Source: Caulobacter sp.
GTDB taxonomy: Bacteria; Pseudomonadota; Alphaproteobacteria; Caulobacterales; Caulobacteraceae
NCBI GenBank assembly: GCA_030683005.1
Contig: JAUXMY010000012.1
Coordinates: forward strand, 25,056-89,055
Direction: 5' to 3'
DNA: 64,000 nucleotides
The position numbers and the translations under genes are program-made. The notes beneath the pieces are model-generated. The model saw only the letters and a program-made list of their open reading frames with translations. It did no database searches and was not told where the DNA came from. Shown here piece by piece: positions 18,092 to 27,432 of this stretch. Each line of letters opens with the position of its first letter. Within the stretch, counting starts at the first letter, position 1.

Positions 18092-19075
18092 CTATCCCTG
18101 TTGTCTGTCAAACCTGCGCGGGTCGAGCCGCGCGGCGAAGGGTCCCGGATCGTCGCCCGCGACATAGGCCGCGACGACCTGTGCGACAAGCGGCGCCAGC
18201 AGCCAGCCGTTGCGTCGCGCGCCGACCGCCAGCAGCACATCGGGCGTCACGCTTGGACCCACCATCGGCAGGCCGTCGGGCGTCGCCGCCCGGATGCCGG
18301 TCTCGGCGCGCGCCTCGAGCTCGGCCAGCTCGGGAAAAAGGGCTTCGGCGGCCGCGCGCAGCGCCGCGACCCTCGCGGCATCGATGGTCCGGTCGTCTAC
18401 GCGCCGCTCCATGGTCGCCCCGACGATGGCCCCGGACGGGTCAGGCACGATGTAGATCCCGTCGCCCCGGATCACCGGCCCGATGTCCGGCCCGCCCGAC
18501 AGACGCAGGATGTGGCCCTTGATGGGCTCAAGCAGAGCCAGCTCGGCCGCCAGGCCGCGCCGCTCCGCCCCGGTGGCCAGCACCAGAAGCGCGCCGTCGG
18601 CGGGCGCTTCAGCGCGGGTCTGCTCGAACCGGACGCCGGCCGCTTCGGCCGCCGAGCGCAGGGCCGCAAGCGCCATGCGTGGCGACAGCCGCCAGTCCTC
18701 CCGCGTATAGACCCGGTCGCCGTAGACCCCGGCCTCGATGCCCAGCGCCTTCAGCCGCGCCGCCACCGCGCCGATGTGCTCGCCGTAGTAGGCCGCGCCG
18801 GAGCGATCCAGCGAGATGCCGACGCGCTCCGCCAGCTCGGGCCACAGGTCGCGCGCCGCCAGCAGCAGGTCGCCGTGATCAGCCGATGCCGCGTCCAGGG
18901 CCGTTTCGAAGGCCGGCGCCAGCATGCCGGCCGCCACGCCCGAAGCGTTGTCGCCGGGCGCCGCGGGGTCGAGCAGCGAAACCTCGGCGCCGCCCCGCGC
19001 CAGCTCCAGCGCGATGCAAAGGCCGAGCGCCCCCGCGCCCGCCACCGTCACCTTCGCGCCCGTCAGTCTCGCCAT
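18092..19075 (-). CDS. FAD-dependent amine oxidoreductase (DAO superfamily, ThiO/glycine-oxidase-like)
   Basis: A 327-residue flavoprotein of the D-amino-acid oxidase superfamily, which includes the thiamine-synthesis glycine oxidase ThiO. The N-terminal dinucleotide-binding motif is VTVAGAGALGLCIALELA, followed by ASGVAAGMLAPAFE, and the C-terminal flavin motif is TPDGLPMVGP. No other thiamine genes lie nearby, so the substrate is open. The ATG at 19075 (MARLTGAKVTVAG) is chosen; a TTG three codons upstream is in frame but less likely. It is the first gene of a pair with the acyl-CoA dehydrogenase. Confidence 0.85.
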   Translation of the reverse strand: MARLTGAKVTVAGAGALGLCIALELARGGAEVSLLDPAAPGDNASGVAAGMLAPAFETALDAASADHGDLLLAARDLWPELAERVGISLDRSGAAYYGEHIGAVAARLKALGIEAGVYGDRVYTREDWRLSPRMALAALRSAAEAAGVRFEQTRAEAPADGALLVLATGAERRGLAAELALLEPIKGHILRLSGGPDIGPVIRGDGIYIVPDPSGAIVGATMERRVDDRTIDAARVAALRAAAEALFPELAELEARAETGIRAATPDGLPMVGPSVTPDVLLAVGARRNGWLLAPLVAQVVAAYVAGDDPGPFAARLDPRRFDRQQG

Positions 19076-19170
19076 GCCCCGCAATCGGCGACGGGAGGCG
19101 GGCGCGTCAAGCGCCGGAGCACGGAACTTCCACCGGGCGCGGCGATTTTCTCCGCGACTGGAGACCTGAA

Positions 19171-19686
19171 ATGGCCGCCACCGAAGCCTTGGCGCCGGCG
19201 CTTCCGCCGGCCCTCGACAAACTGACCCGCTCCGTGCTCCAGGCTGCCTGCGACCGCGACCTTGCGATCGCGACGGCCGAAAGCTGCACGGGCGGGCTGC
19301 TCGCCTCGTTGCTGACTGACGTCCCCGGCTGTTCGCACGCCTTCGACCGGGGCTTCGTCGTCTACACCGAAGAGGCCAAGCGGGAGTTGCTGGGTGTTCC
19401 GGCGCGGCTTCTGGAGGCGCATGGCGCGGTCTCGGCCGCGGCGGCCCGGGCCATGGCCGAGTGCGCTCTCGCCCGTTCGAAAGCGCAGATCGCGGTCTCG
19501 GTGACCGGATACGCGGAAAGCCCGCCCGGGTGCGAAGGCCAGGCGGGACTGGTCTACCTGGCCTGCGCGCGCCTCGGAGCGCCGACCGCGCTACGTCGCG
19601 AGCGGTTCGGCGATGTCGGCAGAGCGGAGGTGCGGCTCGCCTGCCTGTGGTCGGCGCTGGAGATGTTGCAGGAGGCGGTCGATTAG
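19171..19686 (+). CDS. pncC: CinA-family C-terminal domain protein (nicotinamide-nucleotide amidohydrolase, PncC-like)
   Basis: A 171-residue stand-alone CinA C-terminal domain; proteins of this type deamidate nicotinamide mononucleotide in NAD recycling. The motif AESCTGGLLASLLTDVPG includes the family's catalytic region, and GFVVYTEEAKRELLGV corresponds to the usual GGxVtYsnxxKxxlLGV. The usual TGIAGPGG segment is altered to VTGYAESPPG, so activity should not be taken for granted. The ATG at 19171 follows GGAGACCTGAA. It overlaps the end of the convergent TonB-receptor gene by 4 bases. Confidence 0.85.
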   Translation: MAATEALAPALPPALDKLTRSVLQAACDRDLAIATAESCTGGLLASLLTDVPGCSHAFDRGFVVYTEEAKRELLGVPARLLEAHGAVSAAAARAMAECALARSKAQIAVSVTGYAESPPGCEGQAGLVYLACARLGAPTALRRERFGDVGRAEVRLACLWSALEMLQEAVD

Positions 19687-21686
19687 GGCCGCCAGACCAC
19701 GCCGATCCGCAGCGTTCGCGGCTGGTCGTAGCTTTCGATGCCGTCGAAGGTCTGGGCGGTCTCGACGGCGGCGTCGGCGATGTTCTCGGCGGACAGGTAG
19801 AGGGCGACAGCCGGCGTCAGCCGCCAGTCGGCGCGCAGGTCGGCCGAGGTCGCCGCCGACAGGGTGCGGGTGTTGAGATCGTCATCGAAGCGTTCACCCT
19901 CGTGCCGAACGGCCAGCCGCAGGGTCAGAGGCGCGATTGGCGTCCAGACGGCTTCGGCGCTGATCGCCAACTGCGGCGTCTGGGCCGGACGCAGGCCGGT
20001 CAGCTGCGCAGCGGCCGAACCGCCGTCGACTTCGGCCCGGGTCCAGGCTCCGGAGAGCTTCAGCCGCAACCGGTCGCTGACCGTCCAGCCGAGATCGGCC
20101 TCCAGGCCCCAGGCGTCGATGTCGCCGGCGTTCCGGCGCTGGCGCAGCACGCCGCCCGCCGGGACGAAGCCGGCGACCGGGAAAGTCCCCGGACCGACGC
20201 CGACCGTGACATTGGTCACCGCCCCTTCGAGCCGGTTGGCGAACAGGGTGGCGGACCAGTCGACCGTCCCCTCCCCGCCCACACCGAACTCGAGGCCGTA
20301 GAGGACTTCGGGCTCGAGGCCGGCGTTGGCCTCGGTGATGTCGTTGCCGACGCGGAACGGCCGATGCAGTTCGTTCAGCGTCGGCGGCCGGAAGCCGGCG
20401 TAGGCGGCGGCGCGCAGGAAGCCGTCGCCCAGGTCGCGACGCACGCCGGCGCGGGCGGTCGGCTGCCAGCCGTCGGCGTCGTCGGGGTTGAGGTCCAGGG
20501 TAGTGGCCGAGGTCGACAGATCACGTTCGACCCGCTCGCCGTCGAAGCTGGCCCAGCGATCCAGCCGGACCCCGCCGGTCAGCAGCCAGTCGCCGCTGAC
20601 GCGCCAGGCCTCGCCGTAGACGCCGGCGACATACTGCGACCCTCCGGCCACCCGTCCCCGGGTGAAGGCGCCCGCCATGTAGCGGAAGCGCTCGCGGGTC
20701 TCGCCGTCGGCATAGCGGACATCGGCGCCCAGTTCCCAGCCGCCATCGCCGGTGCTGTGTCGCAGCGCGGCGTTGAAGCCCAGGCCGATGGCCGGGGTGC
20801 CGAACTGCTCGGCCGCCGGGGTTGTGAAGGTGCGGCCGGCGCCGACGGCGGCGGAGCTGTTCTCGAAATCGCTGACCTTCGCCCAGGCCTGCAGCCGCCA
20901 CTCGTTGCCGATGCCGGGCGAGGCGCCGGTCAGGGTGGCGGAGGCGGAGACGCCCGTGGCGCTGGAGCTGGCGCCGACGAGGCCGCTCTCCCGCGCTTCG
21001 CGATAGCCGGCCAGCCGCAGCGACAGGTCGCCGCCCGACCACTCCGGCGACCAGCGGAGCGCCAGGCTGGACGCCTCGAAGGCCAATGGCGCGTCGGCCG
21101 CCCCGCGCCCGGCGCCGACCGGGATCCAGCCGTCGCTGGTCTGGGCCGCGCCGACGACCATCAGGTCGCCCGCCGCGAAGGCAAGGCTACCGCCGGCGAG
21201 GCCGCGCTCGCCGGCAAACAGTTCGTACTCACCGCCGGGCGAGACGCGGGTGCGTTCGGCCAGCTGGATGGTCCCGGTCAGGGCGCCGGCGCCGTAGGGG
21301 CCCGCCCCCGCGCCGCGCACGACCAGCGCCCCCTCGATGCCGGCCGGCGGCAGGCCGGACCACAGCACCCAGCCGCCGAACGGATCGTTCTGCGGCACGC
21401 CGTCCAGGGTGACCAGCGCCCGGCCCGCGCCGGAGCCGGCGATGGCGCGGACGGTCATCCCCTGGGTCGTCGGGTTGGAGGCGACACTGGAGGTGCGGCG
21501 GAACAGCTGCACGCCGGGGACCAGGGTCAGGGCCTCGTCCACCCGCGAGGACGCCGTCACCATCCCGCCGTCGACCGTCACCACGGCGAAGGCGGCGTCG
21601 GTCGGCGCCGGAGGCAGGCGCGCCGCCTCGACCACGACGGCTTCGACAGTGGGCGGTGGCGGCGAGACGTCGGTGAACAGGAGCAT
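19683..21686 (-). CDS. TonB-dependent outer-membrane receptor lacking a visible signal peptide
   Basis: A 667-residue TonB-dependent receptor: an N-terminal plug (SRVDEALTLVPGVQLFRR, DGVPQNDPFGGWVLWSGLP) followed by a 22-strand-type beta-barrel ending in the outer-membrane C-terminal signature (RTLRIGVVWRP). It would import a ligand across the outer membrane with TonB/ExbBD. It starts MLLFTDVSPPPPTVEAVVV, which is not a signal peptide, and no upstream start is possible because the same frame is closed by the TAG of the quinoprotein gene four codons earlier. It is the last gene of the PQQ cluster, so a cofactor or substrate connected to that enzyme is a reasonable guess. Confidence 0.88.
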   Translation of the reverse strand: MLLFTDVSPPPPTVEAVVVEAARLPPAPTDAAFAVVTVDGGMVTASSRVDEALTLVPGVQLFRRTSSVASNPTTQGMTVRAIAGSGAGRALVTLDGVPQNDPFGGWVLWSGLPPAGIEGALVVRGAGAGPYGAGALTGTIQLAERTRVSPGGEYELFAGERGLAGGSLAFAAGDLMVVGAAQTSDGWIPVGAGRGAADAPLAFEASSLALRWSPEWSGGDLSLRLAGYREARESGLVGASSSATGVSASATLTGASPGIGNEWRLQAWAKVSDFENSSAAVGAGRTFTTPAAEQFGTPAIGLGFNAALRHSTGDGGWELGADVRYADGETRERFRYMAGAFTRGRVAGGSQYVAGVYGEAWRVSGDWLLTGGVRLDRWASFDGERVERDLSTSATTLDLNPDDADGWQPTARAGVRRDLGDGFLRAAAYAGFRPPTLNELHRPFRVGNDITEANAGLEPEVLYGLEFGVGGEGTVDWSATLFANRLEGAVTNVTVGVGPGTFPVAGFVPAGGVLRQRRNAGDIDAWGLEADLGWTVSDRLRLKLSGAWTRAEVDGGSAAAQLTGLRPAQTPQLAISAEAVWTPIAPLTLRLAVRHEGERFDDDLNTRTLSAATSADLRADWRLTPAVALYLSAENIADAAVETAQTFDGIESYDQPRTLRIGVVWRP

Positions 21687-21695
21687 GCCTCTCGT

Positions 21696-23813
21696 CTACT
21701 TCGCCGGCTTCGCCGCCGCCATCCTCGCCTTCTGCGCCGTGGCCAGGGAGAGCACGTACTGGCGCACCTCCTCGGCCTGGCCGGCGGTCACGTACTGCTT
21801 GAACGAGACCATGCCGTTTTCGATCCGGTCGCCGTCGATGACCACGCCCTTCCAGACCGCCGCGTCCGTCGTCACCGGCGAGAAGCGCAGGTCGGGGATC
21901 GAGAAGTCCGACACCGCGCTCGCGCCGTGGCAGACCGAGCAGTAGTTGGCGAAGGTCAGGTTGCCGGCCGCGATCTGCTGCGGCGTGGCGGTGACGGGCG
22001 GCAGGTCCGGGAACTCGCGGGTCGAGACCGGCCGCGGCGGCAGGGTCTTCTTGCCGCCGAGCTTGAAGACCAGCAGGCGACGCGGACCTTCCGAGCGCGG
22101 ATCGACGCCGGCCCCGGCCGTCAGGGCGAAGCCGCCGCCCCAGCCGGCCATCAGGGCGACGTACTGCTCGCCGTCGATCTCATAGGTCATCGAGGGCGCG
22201 ACGACGCCGGTCTGGGTGTCGAAGGACCACAGCTTGCCGCCGGTCGCCGCGTCATAGGCGGCGAATTCACCCGTCGCCGAGCCCTGGAAGACCAGGCCGC
22301 CGGCCGTGGTCAGCACGCCGCCGTTCCAGGGGCCGCCGTGCGGCACGGACCACTTCTCGGTCTGGGTCACCGGGTCCCAGGCGATCAGCCGGCCCTTAAG
22401 GCTGGAGCGGATGGCCTTGAGGCCCGCCTCATCGTCCGGCAGGCCAGCGATCAGCACGTCAATGCCGACGTTCCAGACGCCCGGCTGGTAGCGGAAGTTG
22501 GCGTTGGCCCCGCCCGGCTGCATGTAGGGGAACGGGATCTCCTGGGCGGGGATGTAGACGAGGCCGGTACCGGGGTTGAACGCCATCGGTTGCCAGTTGT
22601 GGCCGCCCAGCGGGCCGGGCATGCCGAGATTCATCCCTGCTCCGTAGCGCGCGTTGGGCGTCTCGATCGGCCGGCCGGTCGCCATGTCGACGCCGGTGGT
22701 CCAGGTCTGGGGCACATAGTTCTTCGCCGAGATCAGTTTCCCGGTGGCCCGATCGAGCACATAGAAGAAGCCGTTCTTCGGGGCCTGCATCAGCACCTTG
22801 CGCGGCTGCCCGGCGATGGTGATGTCGGCCAGGATGATGTGCTGGGTGGCGGTGTAGTCCCAGCTTTCGCCGGGCGTGGTCTGGTAGTGCCAGACATACG
22901 CGCCGGTGTCGGGCTTGAGCGCCACGATCGAGGACAGGAACAGATTGTCGCCGCCGCCGGGCGAGCGGATGTCGCGGTTCCACGGCGAGCCATTGCCCAC
23001 GCCGATGTAGAGCAGGTCCATGTCCGGGTCGTAGGCCATGGAATCCCAGACCGTGCCGCCGGCGCCGGTCTTCCAGAACTCGCCGTTCCAGGTCGGCCGG
23101 GCGAGCTTCATGGCTTCGTCGGAGGCCGCGCCGTCTGTCGGCTGCTCGCCGGGCACGGTGTAGAAGCGCCACAGCATCTTGCCGCTCTTCGCGTCATAGG
23201 CCGACAGGTAGCCGCGCACGCCCAGCTCGGCGCCGCCGTTGCCGATCAGCACCTTGCCCTTCACGATCCGGGGCGCTCCGGTGATGGTGTAGGGCTTGCT
23301 CTGGTCGACGGTGACGACCTCCCAGACCTTCTTGCCGGTCTTGGCGTCGAGCGAGATCAGGCGGCCGTCCAGAGCGCCGAAATAAACCCTGCCCTCCCAC
23401 AGTGCGACGCCGCGATTGACGCTGTCGCAGCAGGCCTTCACGCCCGTCTTGCGGGGCACCTGCGGGTCATGTTCCCACAGCAGCTTGCCGGTCTTCGCTT
23501 CGAAGGCCCGGACGATCGACCAGGACGAGGTCGTGTACATGACCCCGTCGGCGACCAGCGGCGTCGCCTCGATGCCGCGGTTCTCGGGCAGGTCGTAGCT
23601 CCAGGCCAGGCCAAGATCCTTGACCGTCGTCTTGCTGATCTGCGTCAGCGGGCTGAAGCGTTGCTCGCCGTAGGTGCGGCCGTGGGTCAGCCATTCGCCC
23701 GGCGTATCGTCGGCGGCGGCGATGCGCTTGCCGTCTACGTCAGCCGTGCCGCTTCCGCAGCCGGCAAGCAGGGTCGCGGCCGCAAGTGCGGCCGCCAGGG
23801 CGATGCGCCTCAT
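21696..23813 (-). CDS. PQQ-dependent quinohemoprotein alcohol dehydrogenase (lipoprotein)
   Basis: A 705-residue periplasmic quinohemoprotein that oxidises alcohols with PQQ and passes electrons to its own heme. It has a signal peptide with lipobox LLAGC, an eight-blade PQQ propeller with the vicinal-cysteine motif KACCDS, the catalytic aspartate in ESWDYTATQ, and a C-terminal cytochrome c domain with CSVCH. The residue two after the catalytic Asp is Thr rather than Asp, as expected for calcium-type rather than lanthanide-type enzymes. The ATG at 23813 is preferred over 23828 because AGGAGA lies at good spacing before it. The TonB receptor follows in the same frame after a TAG. Confidence 0.93.
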   Translation of the reverse strand: MRRIALAAALAAATLLAGCGSGTADVDGKRIAAADDTPGEWLTHGRTYGEQRFSPLTQISKTTVKDLGLAWSYDLPENRGIEATPLVADGVMYTTSSWSIVRAFEAKTGKLLWEHDPQVPRKTGVKACCDSVNRGVALWEGRVYFGALDGRLISLDAKTGKKVWEVVTVDQSKPYTITGAPRIVKGKVLIGNGGAELGVRGYLSAYDAKSGKMLWRFYTVPGEQPTDGAASDEAMKLARPTWNGEFWKTGAGGTVWDSMAYDPDMDLLYIGVGNGSPWNRDIRSPGGGDNLFLSSIVALKPDTGAYVWHYQTTPGESWDYTATQHIILADITIAGQPRKVLMQAPKNGFFYVLDRATGKLISAKNYVPQTWTTGVDMATGRPIETPNARYGAGMNLGMPGPLGGHNWQPMAFNPGTGLVYIPAQEIPFPYMQPGGANANFRYQPGVWNVGIDVLIAGLPDDEAGLKAIRSSLKGRLIAWDPVTQTEKWSVPHGGPWNGGVLTTAGGLVFQGSATGEFAAYDAATGGKLWSFDTQTGVVAPSMTYEIDGEQYVALMAGWGGGFALTAGAGVDPRSEGPRRLLVFKLGGKKTLPPRPVSTREFPDLPPVTATPQQIAAGNLTFANYCSVCHGASAVSDFSIPDLRFSPVTTDAAVWKGVVIDGDRIENGMVSFKQYVTAGQAEEVRQYVLSLATAQKARMAAAKPAK

Positions 23814-23881
23814 CCGTCGTCTCCTCATCGCACCGCGTCTGTCGCGCGGAGTCGCAGCGAGTATGCGAACGCTCCGTCAGG

Positions 23882-24868
23882 TCATGCAAGCCGTCGCCGC
23901 AGCCGGACCAGCATCGGCCGCTCGATCAACAGGTAGCTCGCCAGCCCGCCCAGGATGGCGACCGCCATGGCCAGCGGCACGAACAGCGGCGGGTTCCAGG
24001 CGCCGATGGTCATGGCCAGGGCGCCGATGGTCAGGGTGTGGGTCAGGTAGATCGAGTAGGAGGCGTCGCCCAGCAGGCCCAGCCAGCGCCAGGCGGGCCA
24101 GCCGCCATCCGACTCGACGCTGACCGCGCCGGCCACCACCAGCACGGCCGGCAAGCCCCAGATCATCGGCCGCCACAGATCCGGATCGATCGCCGACAGC
24201 CACAGCAGCAGAAACAGGGTCAGGCCCAGGCCCAGCAGCAGCCACCCTATGGCCCGCTCCGGCAGCAGCCGCTCCTGCGCCAGCCGCGCCAGCCAGACGC
24301 CGGCCAGGAACTGCAGGAACATCGGGTTCAGCAGCATGACGTAGCCCGGCGGCCAGGCGAAGCCGGCGATCGACAGCAGGAGCAGCGCCATGGTCAGGGC
24401 GGCGATCCGCCGGCGCACCGGCAGGATCAGGCAGCTGGCGAAAACGAGGTAGAAGACCGCCTCGTAATTCAGGGTCCAGCCTGGCGGCAGCACCGGGAAC
24501 GGCTGGCCGTCCGGGTTCATGTGCTGGATGAAGGCCAGCGACAGCAGCACGTGGTCGGCGCGCGGCTCGACCTCCGGAAAACGCTGCGGGAACGCCAGCG
24601 CGCCGGCGACCAGCGCCAGGGTGACCAGCCAGTAGAGCGGCGCCACCCGGATGACGCGGCGCCGGAGGAAGGCCAGCGGCGTCGGGTCCCGACCGGCGGT
24701 GACCGTCCACATGACAAAGCCGCTGATCACGAAGAACAGGTCGACGCCCGCCGCCCCGATGCTGAAGTCGATCCGCGACCACTGGCAGGCATGGAACAGG
24801 GCGACCGACAGGGCCGCCATGGCCCGCAGATGCTGGATCGAGACCCATGGCCGATCCGTCGCGTCCAT
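23882..24868 (-). CDS. Acyltransferase 3 family membrane protein (OafA/YrhL-like)
   Basis: A 328-residue integral membrane acyltransferase with about ten hydrophobic segments. Such proteins O-acylate surface or periplasmic carbohydrates. The family motifs are ALFHACQW (catalytic-type His), GVDLFFVISGFVM and the arginine pair in FLRRRVIRVAPLYW. The ATG at 24868 (MDATDRPWVSIQHLRA) sits 2 bases after the stop of the diheme cytochrome gene and is preceded by CGGAGG. It is part of the same minus-strand run as the beta-helix protein and the cytochrome. The acceptor is unknown. Confidence 0.88.
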   Translation of the reverse strand: MDATDRPWVSIQHLRAMAALSVALFHACQWSRIDFSIGAAGVDLFFVISGFVMWTVTAGRDPTPLAFLRRRVIRVAPLYWLVTLALVAGALAFPQRFPEVEPRADHVLLSLAFIQHMNPDGQPFPVLPPGWTLNYEAVFYLVFASCLILPVRRRIAALTMALLLLSIAGFAWPPGYVMLLNPMFLQFLAGVWLARLAQERLLPERAIGWLLLGLGLTLFLLLWLSAIDPDLWRPMIWGLPAVLVVAGAVSVESDGGWPAWRWLGLLGDASYSIYLTHTLTIGALAMTIGAWNPPLFVPLAMAVAILGGLASYLLIERPMLVRLRRRLA

Positions 24869-24870
24869 GG

Positions 24871-25974
24871 TCAGCCGCAGCCTCCGGGCATGGCGGCGAC
24901 CCATCGCCGGAGCAGGTCGACCGCTTCGTCCTGCACGAGCGCCCTGCCCAGTTCGGGCATCATCGCGCCGGGATCGAGGGAGGCGGTGCGGTAGACGAGG
25001 ATCGACTCATCGGGCTTGCCCGGATGGATCCCGTATCGGAAGCCGCCGGTCCCCTGTCCCGCCGCGATCGGGGGCTTGCACAGGCCGAGGCGCGGTCCCG
25101 ACACGGCAGGCGTCAGGTACATCCCGGAGGTGTCGGCCGGCCCGGTCGGGCTGTGGCAGTGGGCGCAGTTGATGTCGAGCCAGGCCCGCGCCCGGGCGTC
25201 CAGCGGCTGCGCCTCGTCAAGCCAGTCAACCCCGCCGGGGCGCTGCGCGGGCGGGCCGCGCAGGTAGCCGATAGCCTCCAGCCGGGCGAGCTGGTTGAAG
25301 CCGGTCCCCGCCACCGCGACCTCGCGGTCCAGGTGGCGCGCCTTCAGGCCGATGGGCTGCAGCGCCTTGGCGGCGTGATCGGTCGCGTGGCAGCCGCTGC
25401 ACTGGTTCACATTGGGGACCTGGTAGGTGAAGCGATCGCTGCGCCCGGCCCGGGCCAGGGTCAGGGCGATCGGCTGGCCCGTCCGCTTGAGCGTGGCCGT
25501 CCTCTGTTTCTCATCCCAGACGTAGGGCAGCGCGACCCAGCCGCCGGTCCGCCGCACGAGGATGCGGGTCTCGACCAGGCGGATCGTCGACAGGTCCAGA
25601 CCCTCGCCTGTTTCCGAAAGCTTCAGCCCGTCGGCCGGCGACACCGCGCCGTCGGCGGCTTTCCGATAGAAGAAGGTCTTGGTGATCACCGTCCCGACCG
25701 GGAAGTCGAACGCCTCCTCATCGGACCAGCTCGCGGCCTGTCCCTTCGGCATCCAGACGGTGCGCAGCTTGCCCGCATAGTCGGTGAACAGCGGCGTGTT
25801 CAGCTCGTAGGCCTGCGCCCCCTCCGCCAGGATCAGCCGCCCGTCGCGCACGCCGACCATGCCCCAGTCGGCCAGGTCCTGCGGCAGCCCCTCGTCGATG
25901 AAGCGCGGCTCCAGCGCTCGCGGCGAACAGGCCGCGAGCGTCAGGACCAGCAACAGACCGAACAGCCGGATCAC
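24871..25974 (-). CDS. SO2930-family diheme c-type cytochrome (lipoprotein)
   Basis: A 367-residue lipoprotein of the conserved TIGR03806-type family. It has a signal peptide with lipobox TLAAC, an all-beta N-terminal part, and two heme c sites: CSGCH (near residue 170) and CAHCH (near residue 250). It would act as a periplasmic electron carrier or redox partner. The start is a GTG at 25974 that overlaps the stop of the beta-helix gene (GTGA), giving a signal peptide at the correct place. In other genomes this family is regularly found beside the parallel beta-helix family, as here. Its reaction is not known. Confidence 0.9.
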   Translation of the reverse strand: MIRLFGLLLVLTLAACSPRALEPRFIDEGLPQDLADWGMVGVRDGRLILAEGAQAYELNTPLFTDYAGKLRTVWMPKGQAASWSDEEAFDFPVGTVITKTFFYRKAADGAVSPADGLKLSETGEGLDLSTIRLVETRILVRRTGGWVALPYVWDEKQRTATLKRTGQPIALTLARAGRSDRFTYQVPNVNQCSGCHATDHAAKALQPIGLKARHLDREVAVAGTGFNQLARLEAIGYLRGPPAQRPGGVDWLDEAQPLDARARAWLDINCAHCHSPTGPADTSGMYLTPAVSGPRLGLCKPPIAAGQGTGGFRYGIHPGKPDESILVYRTASLDPGAMMPELGRALVQDEAVDLLRRWVAAMPGGCG

Positions 25975-27251
25975 GACTTGCCGGCGGCCGGAATTCTCGA
26001 CTCCGTCGGGATCGGCCCGGCGAACTCGACGTTGGCCGCCGGCAGCGGCGGCAACTTGCAGCGCAGCTCCACCACCTTGGGGTTCTTGGCCTTGTTGGGC
26101 AGGTCGGCGTTCAGCACCCTGGCCGCGCCGTTGTCGACGCAGATCGCCAGGGCGGGATCGGGCTTGCCGGCCACGAACTTGGCCTTGTCGACATAGCCGT
26201 CCCACAGCACGTCCGGCAGCGCGCCGGTCAGGCCGAACAGGGCGACGCGCAGCGCCTGCAGTTCGACGCCGTCGGGCTTTCCGCCGCCGGGCGAGAAGCG
26301 GTTGCCGTGGACGAAGATGCTCTCCGGCCAGGGGTCGAAGGTCTCCGAAGCCCCCTCGCCAGCCTTGTAGCCGGCCGAGAAGAAGCTGGAGACGATGACG
26401 TTGGCGGTGTTGTTGCCGCCGATATCGTTGTCGAAGATCTCGACCTGGTCATTGGAATTGATGATCACGCCTGTGCCGGCCGGCACCGAGGCGACCGCCG
26501 TGCCCTTGCGGCCGAAGTTGGCGGTGTTGTTGCCCACCGCGCGGTTACGGAAGATGCGCGTGCCGAAGCCCGGGACCTTCAGGTTGGGCATGTTGAACAC
26601 CAGGATGCCGCCGGTGTTGTTGGTCGCCAGGTTGTCATAGACGTCGGCGTTCTGGGTGTTCTCGATCTCGATGCCGGCGACATTGAACTCGGCGCGATTG
26701 CGGCGGACCACCACGTTTTGCGACTGGCCGACGTAGATGCCGGCGTCCGAGGCGCCGATGGCGACGCTGTCCTCGATCAGCAGGTTCTTCACCTGCACTG
26801 GATACAGGCCATAGGCGCCGTTCGAGGTCTTCGGCCCGCCCGTCCACTCGGCGCGGACGCGGCGGATGATGACGTTCTCGGCCTCGTTGACCTTCAGGGC
26901 GTCGCCCTTGGCGTCCTCGAGCGCCAGATCCTCGATGGTGAAGTTGGAGGCGTTGACCAGCAGCCCCTCGGCGCCGGCCGTCTGACCCTTGAAGGTCAGG
27001 ATGGTCTTGTCCATGCCGGCGCCGCGGATGATGACGCCGTCGACTTCGAGGCTGAGCCCGCGATCGATGGCGTAAACGCCGGCCGGAATGCTGATCACGT
27101 CGCCCGGCTTGGCGTCGATCAGCTGCTGGATCAGCGTTTCCTGGTAGGCCGTGTCAGGCCTGGACGCCGTGCCGCCCCCGCCGCAGCCGGCCAGCGCCAG
27201 CGCGGCCGCGATTGTCAGGCCGCTGAAGATGCGGCGCATGCCCTGCCCCAT
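25971..27251 (-). CDS. Parallel beta-helix repeat lipoprotein (TIGR03805-type)
   Basis: A 426-residue secreted lipoprotein (lipobox LALAGC). It consists of right-handed parallel beta-helix coils, seen as repeats of the type [45 protein letters not shown] and [15 protein letters not shown], spaced about 22-24 residues apart. Such folds bind or cleave polysaccharides, but no catalytic signature of a known lyase is visible. The ATG at 27251 follows GGGAGGACGCCC. It is the first gene of a coupled pair with the diheme cytochrome and lies next to a PQQ dehydrogenase, so a role in a periplasmic oxidation system is inferred. Confidence 0.88.
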   Translation of the reverse strand: MGQGMRRIFSGLTIAAALALAGCGGGGTASRPDTAYQETLIQQLIDAKPGDVISIPAGVYAIDRGLSLEVDGVIIRGAGMDKTILTFKGQTAGAEGLLVNASNFTIEDLALEDAKGDALKVNEAENVIIRRVRAEWTGGPKTSNGAYGLYPVQVKNLLIEDSVAIGASDAGIYVGQSQNVVVRRNRAEFNVAGIEIENTQNADVYDNLATNNTGGILVFNMPNLKVPGFGTRIFRNRAVGNNTANFGRKGTAVASVPAGTGVIINSNDQVEIFDNDIGGNNTANVIVSSFFSAGYKAGEGASETFDPWPESIFVHGNRFSPGGGKPDGVELQALRVALFGLTGALPDVLWDGYVDKAKFVAGKPDPALAICVDNGAARVLNADLPNKAKNPKVVELRCKLPPLPAANVEFAGPIPTESRIPAAGKS

Positions 27252-27345
27252 GGGCGTCCTCCCGTTCCCTCAGGCCGGGACTCTGCCGGCCCCGGTTCGC
27301 AAGGGACGGTGGCATGCGGCGCGGGCGGCGGCAACGGCCTCCATC

Positions 27346-27425
27346 GGGGACATGTACCGTCTTCGGCAAGTGTCCCCTGCAGCTTGCTGAAGCTGACGGG
27401 GACACGCACTGAAGTGCATGTCCCC
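27346..27425. repeat. Composite palindromic repeat, copy C (type 2 + type 1 hairpins)
   Basis: This is an inverted version of copy A. The type 2 unit (27346-27377, 32 bp, GGGGACATG ... TGTCCCC with core CCGTCTTCGGC) is followed by a 20-base linker that itself contains AGCTT-GCTG-AAGCT. The type 1 unit (27398-27425, 28 bp) has arms GGGGACACGCAC and GTGCATGTCCCC around TGAA. It lies just downstream of the flavin oxidoreductase gene (stop at 27433) and upstream of the beta-helix gene. Confidence 0.8.
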
Positions 27426-27432
27426 GGTCGCG

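Noticed and set aside
19461..23936. A 1491-codon open frame antisense to the TonB receptor and quinoprotein
   Set aside because: Shadow frame of two well-recognised genes; no motifs and biased composition.
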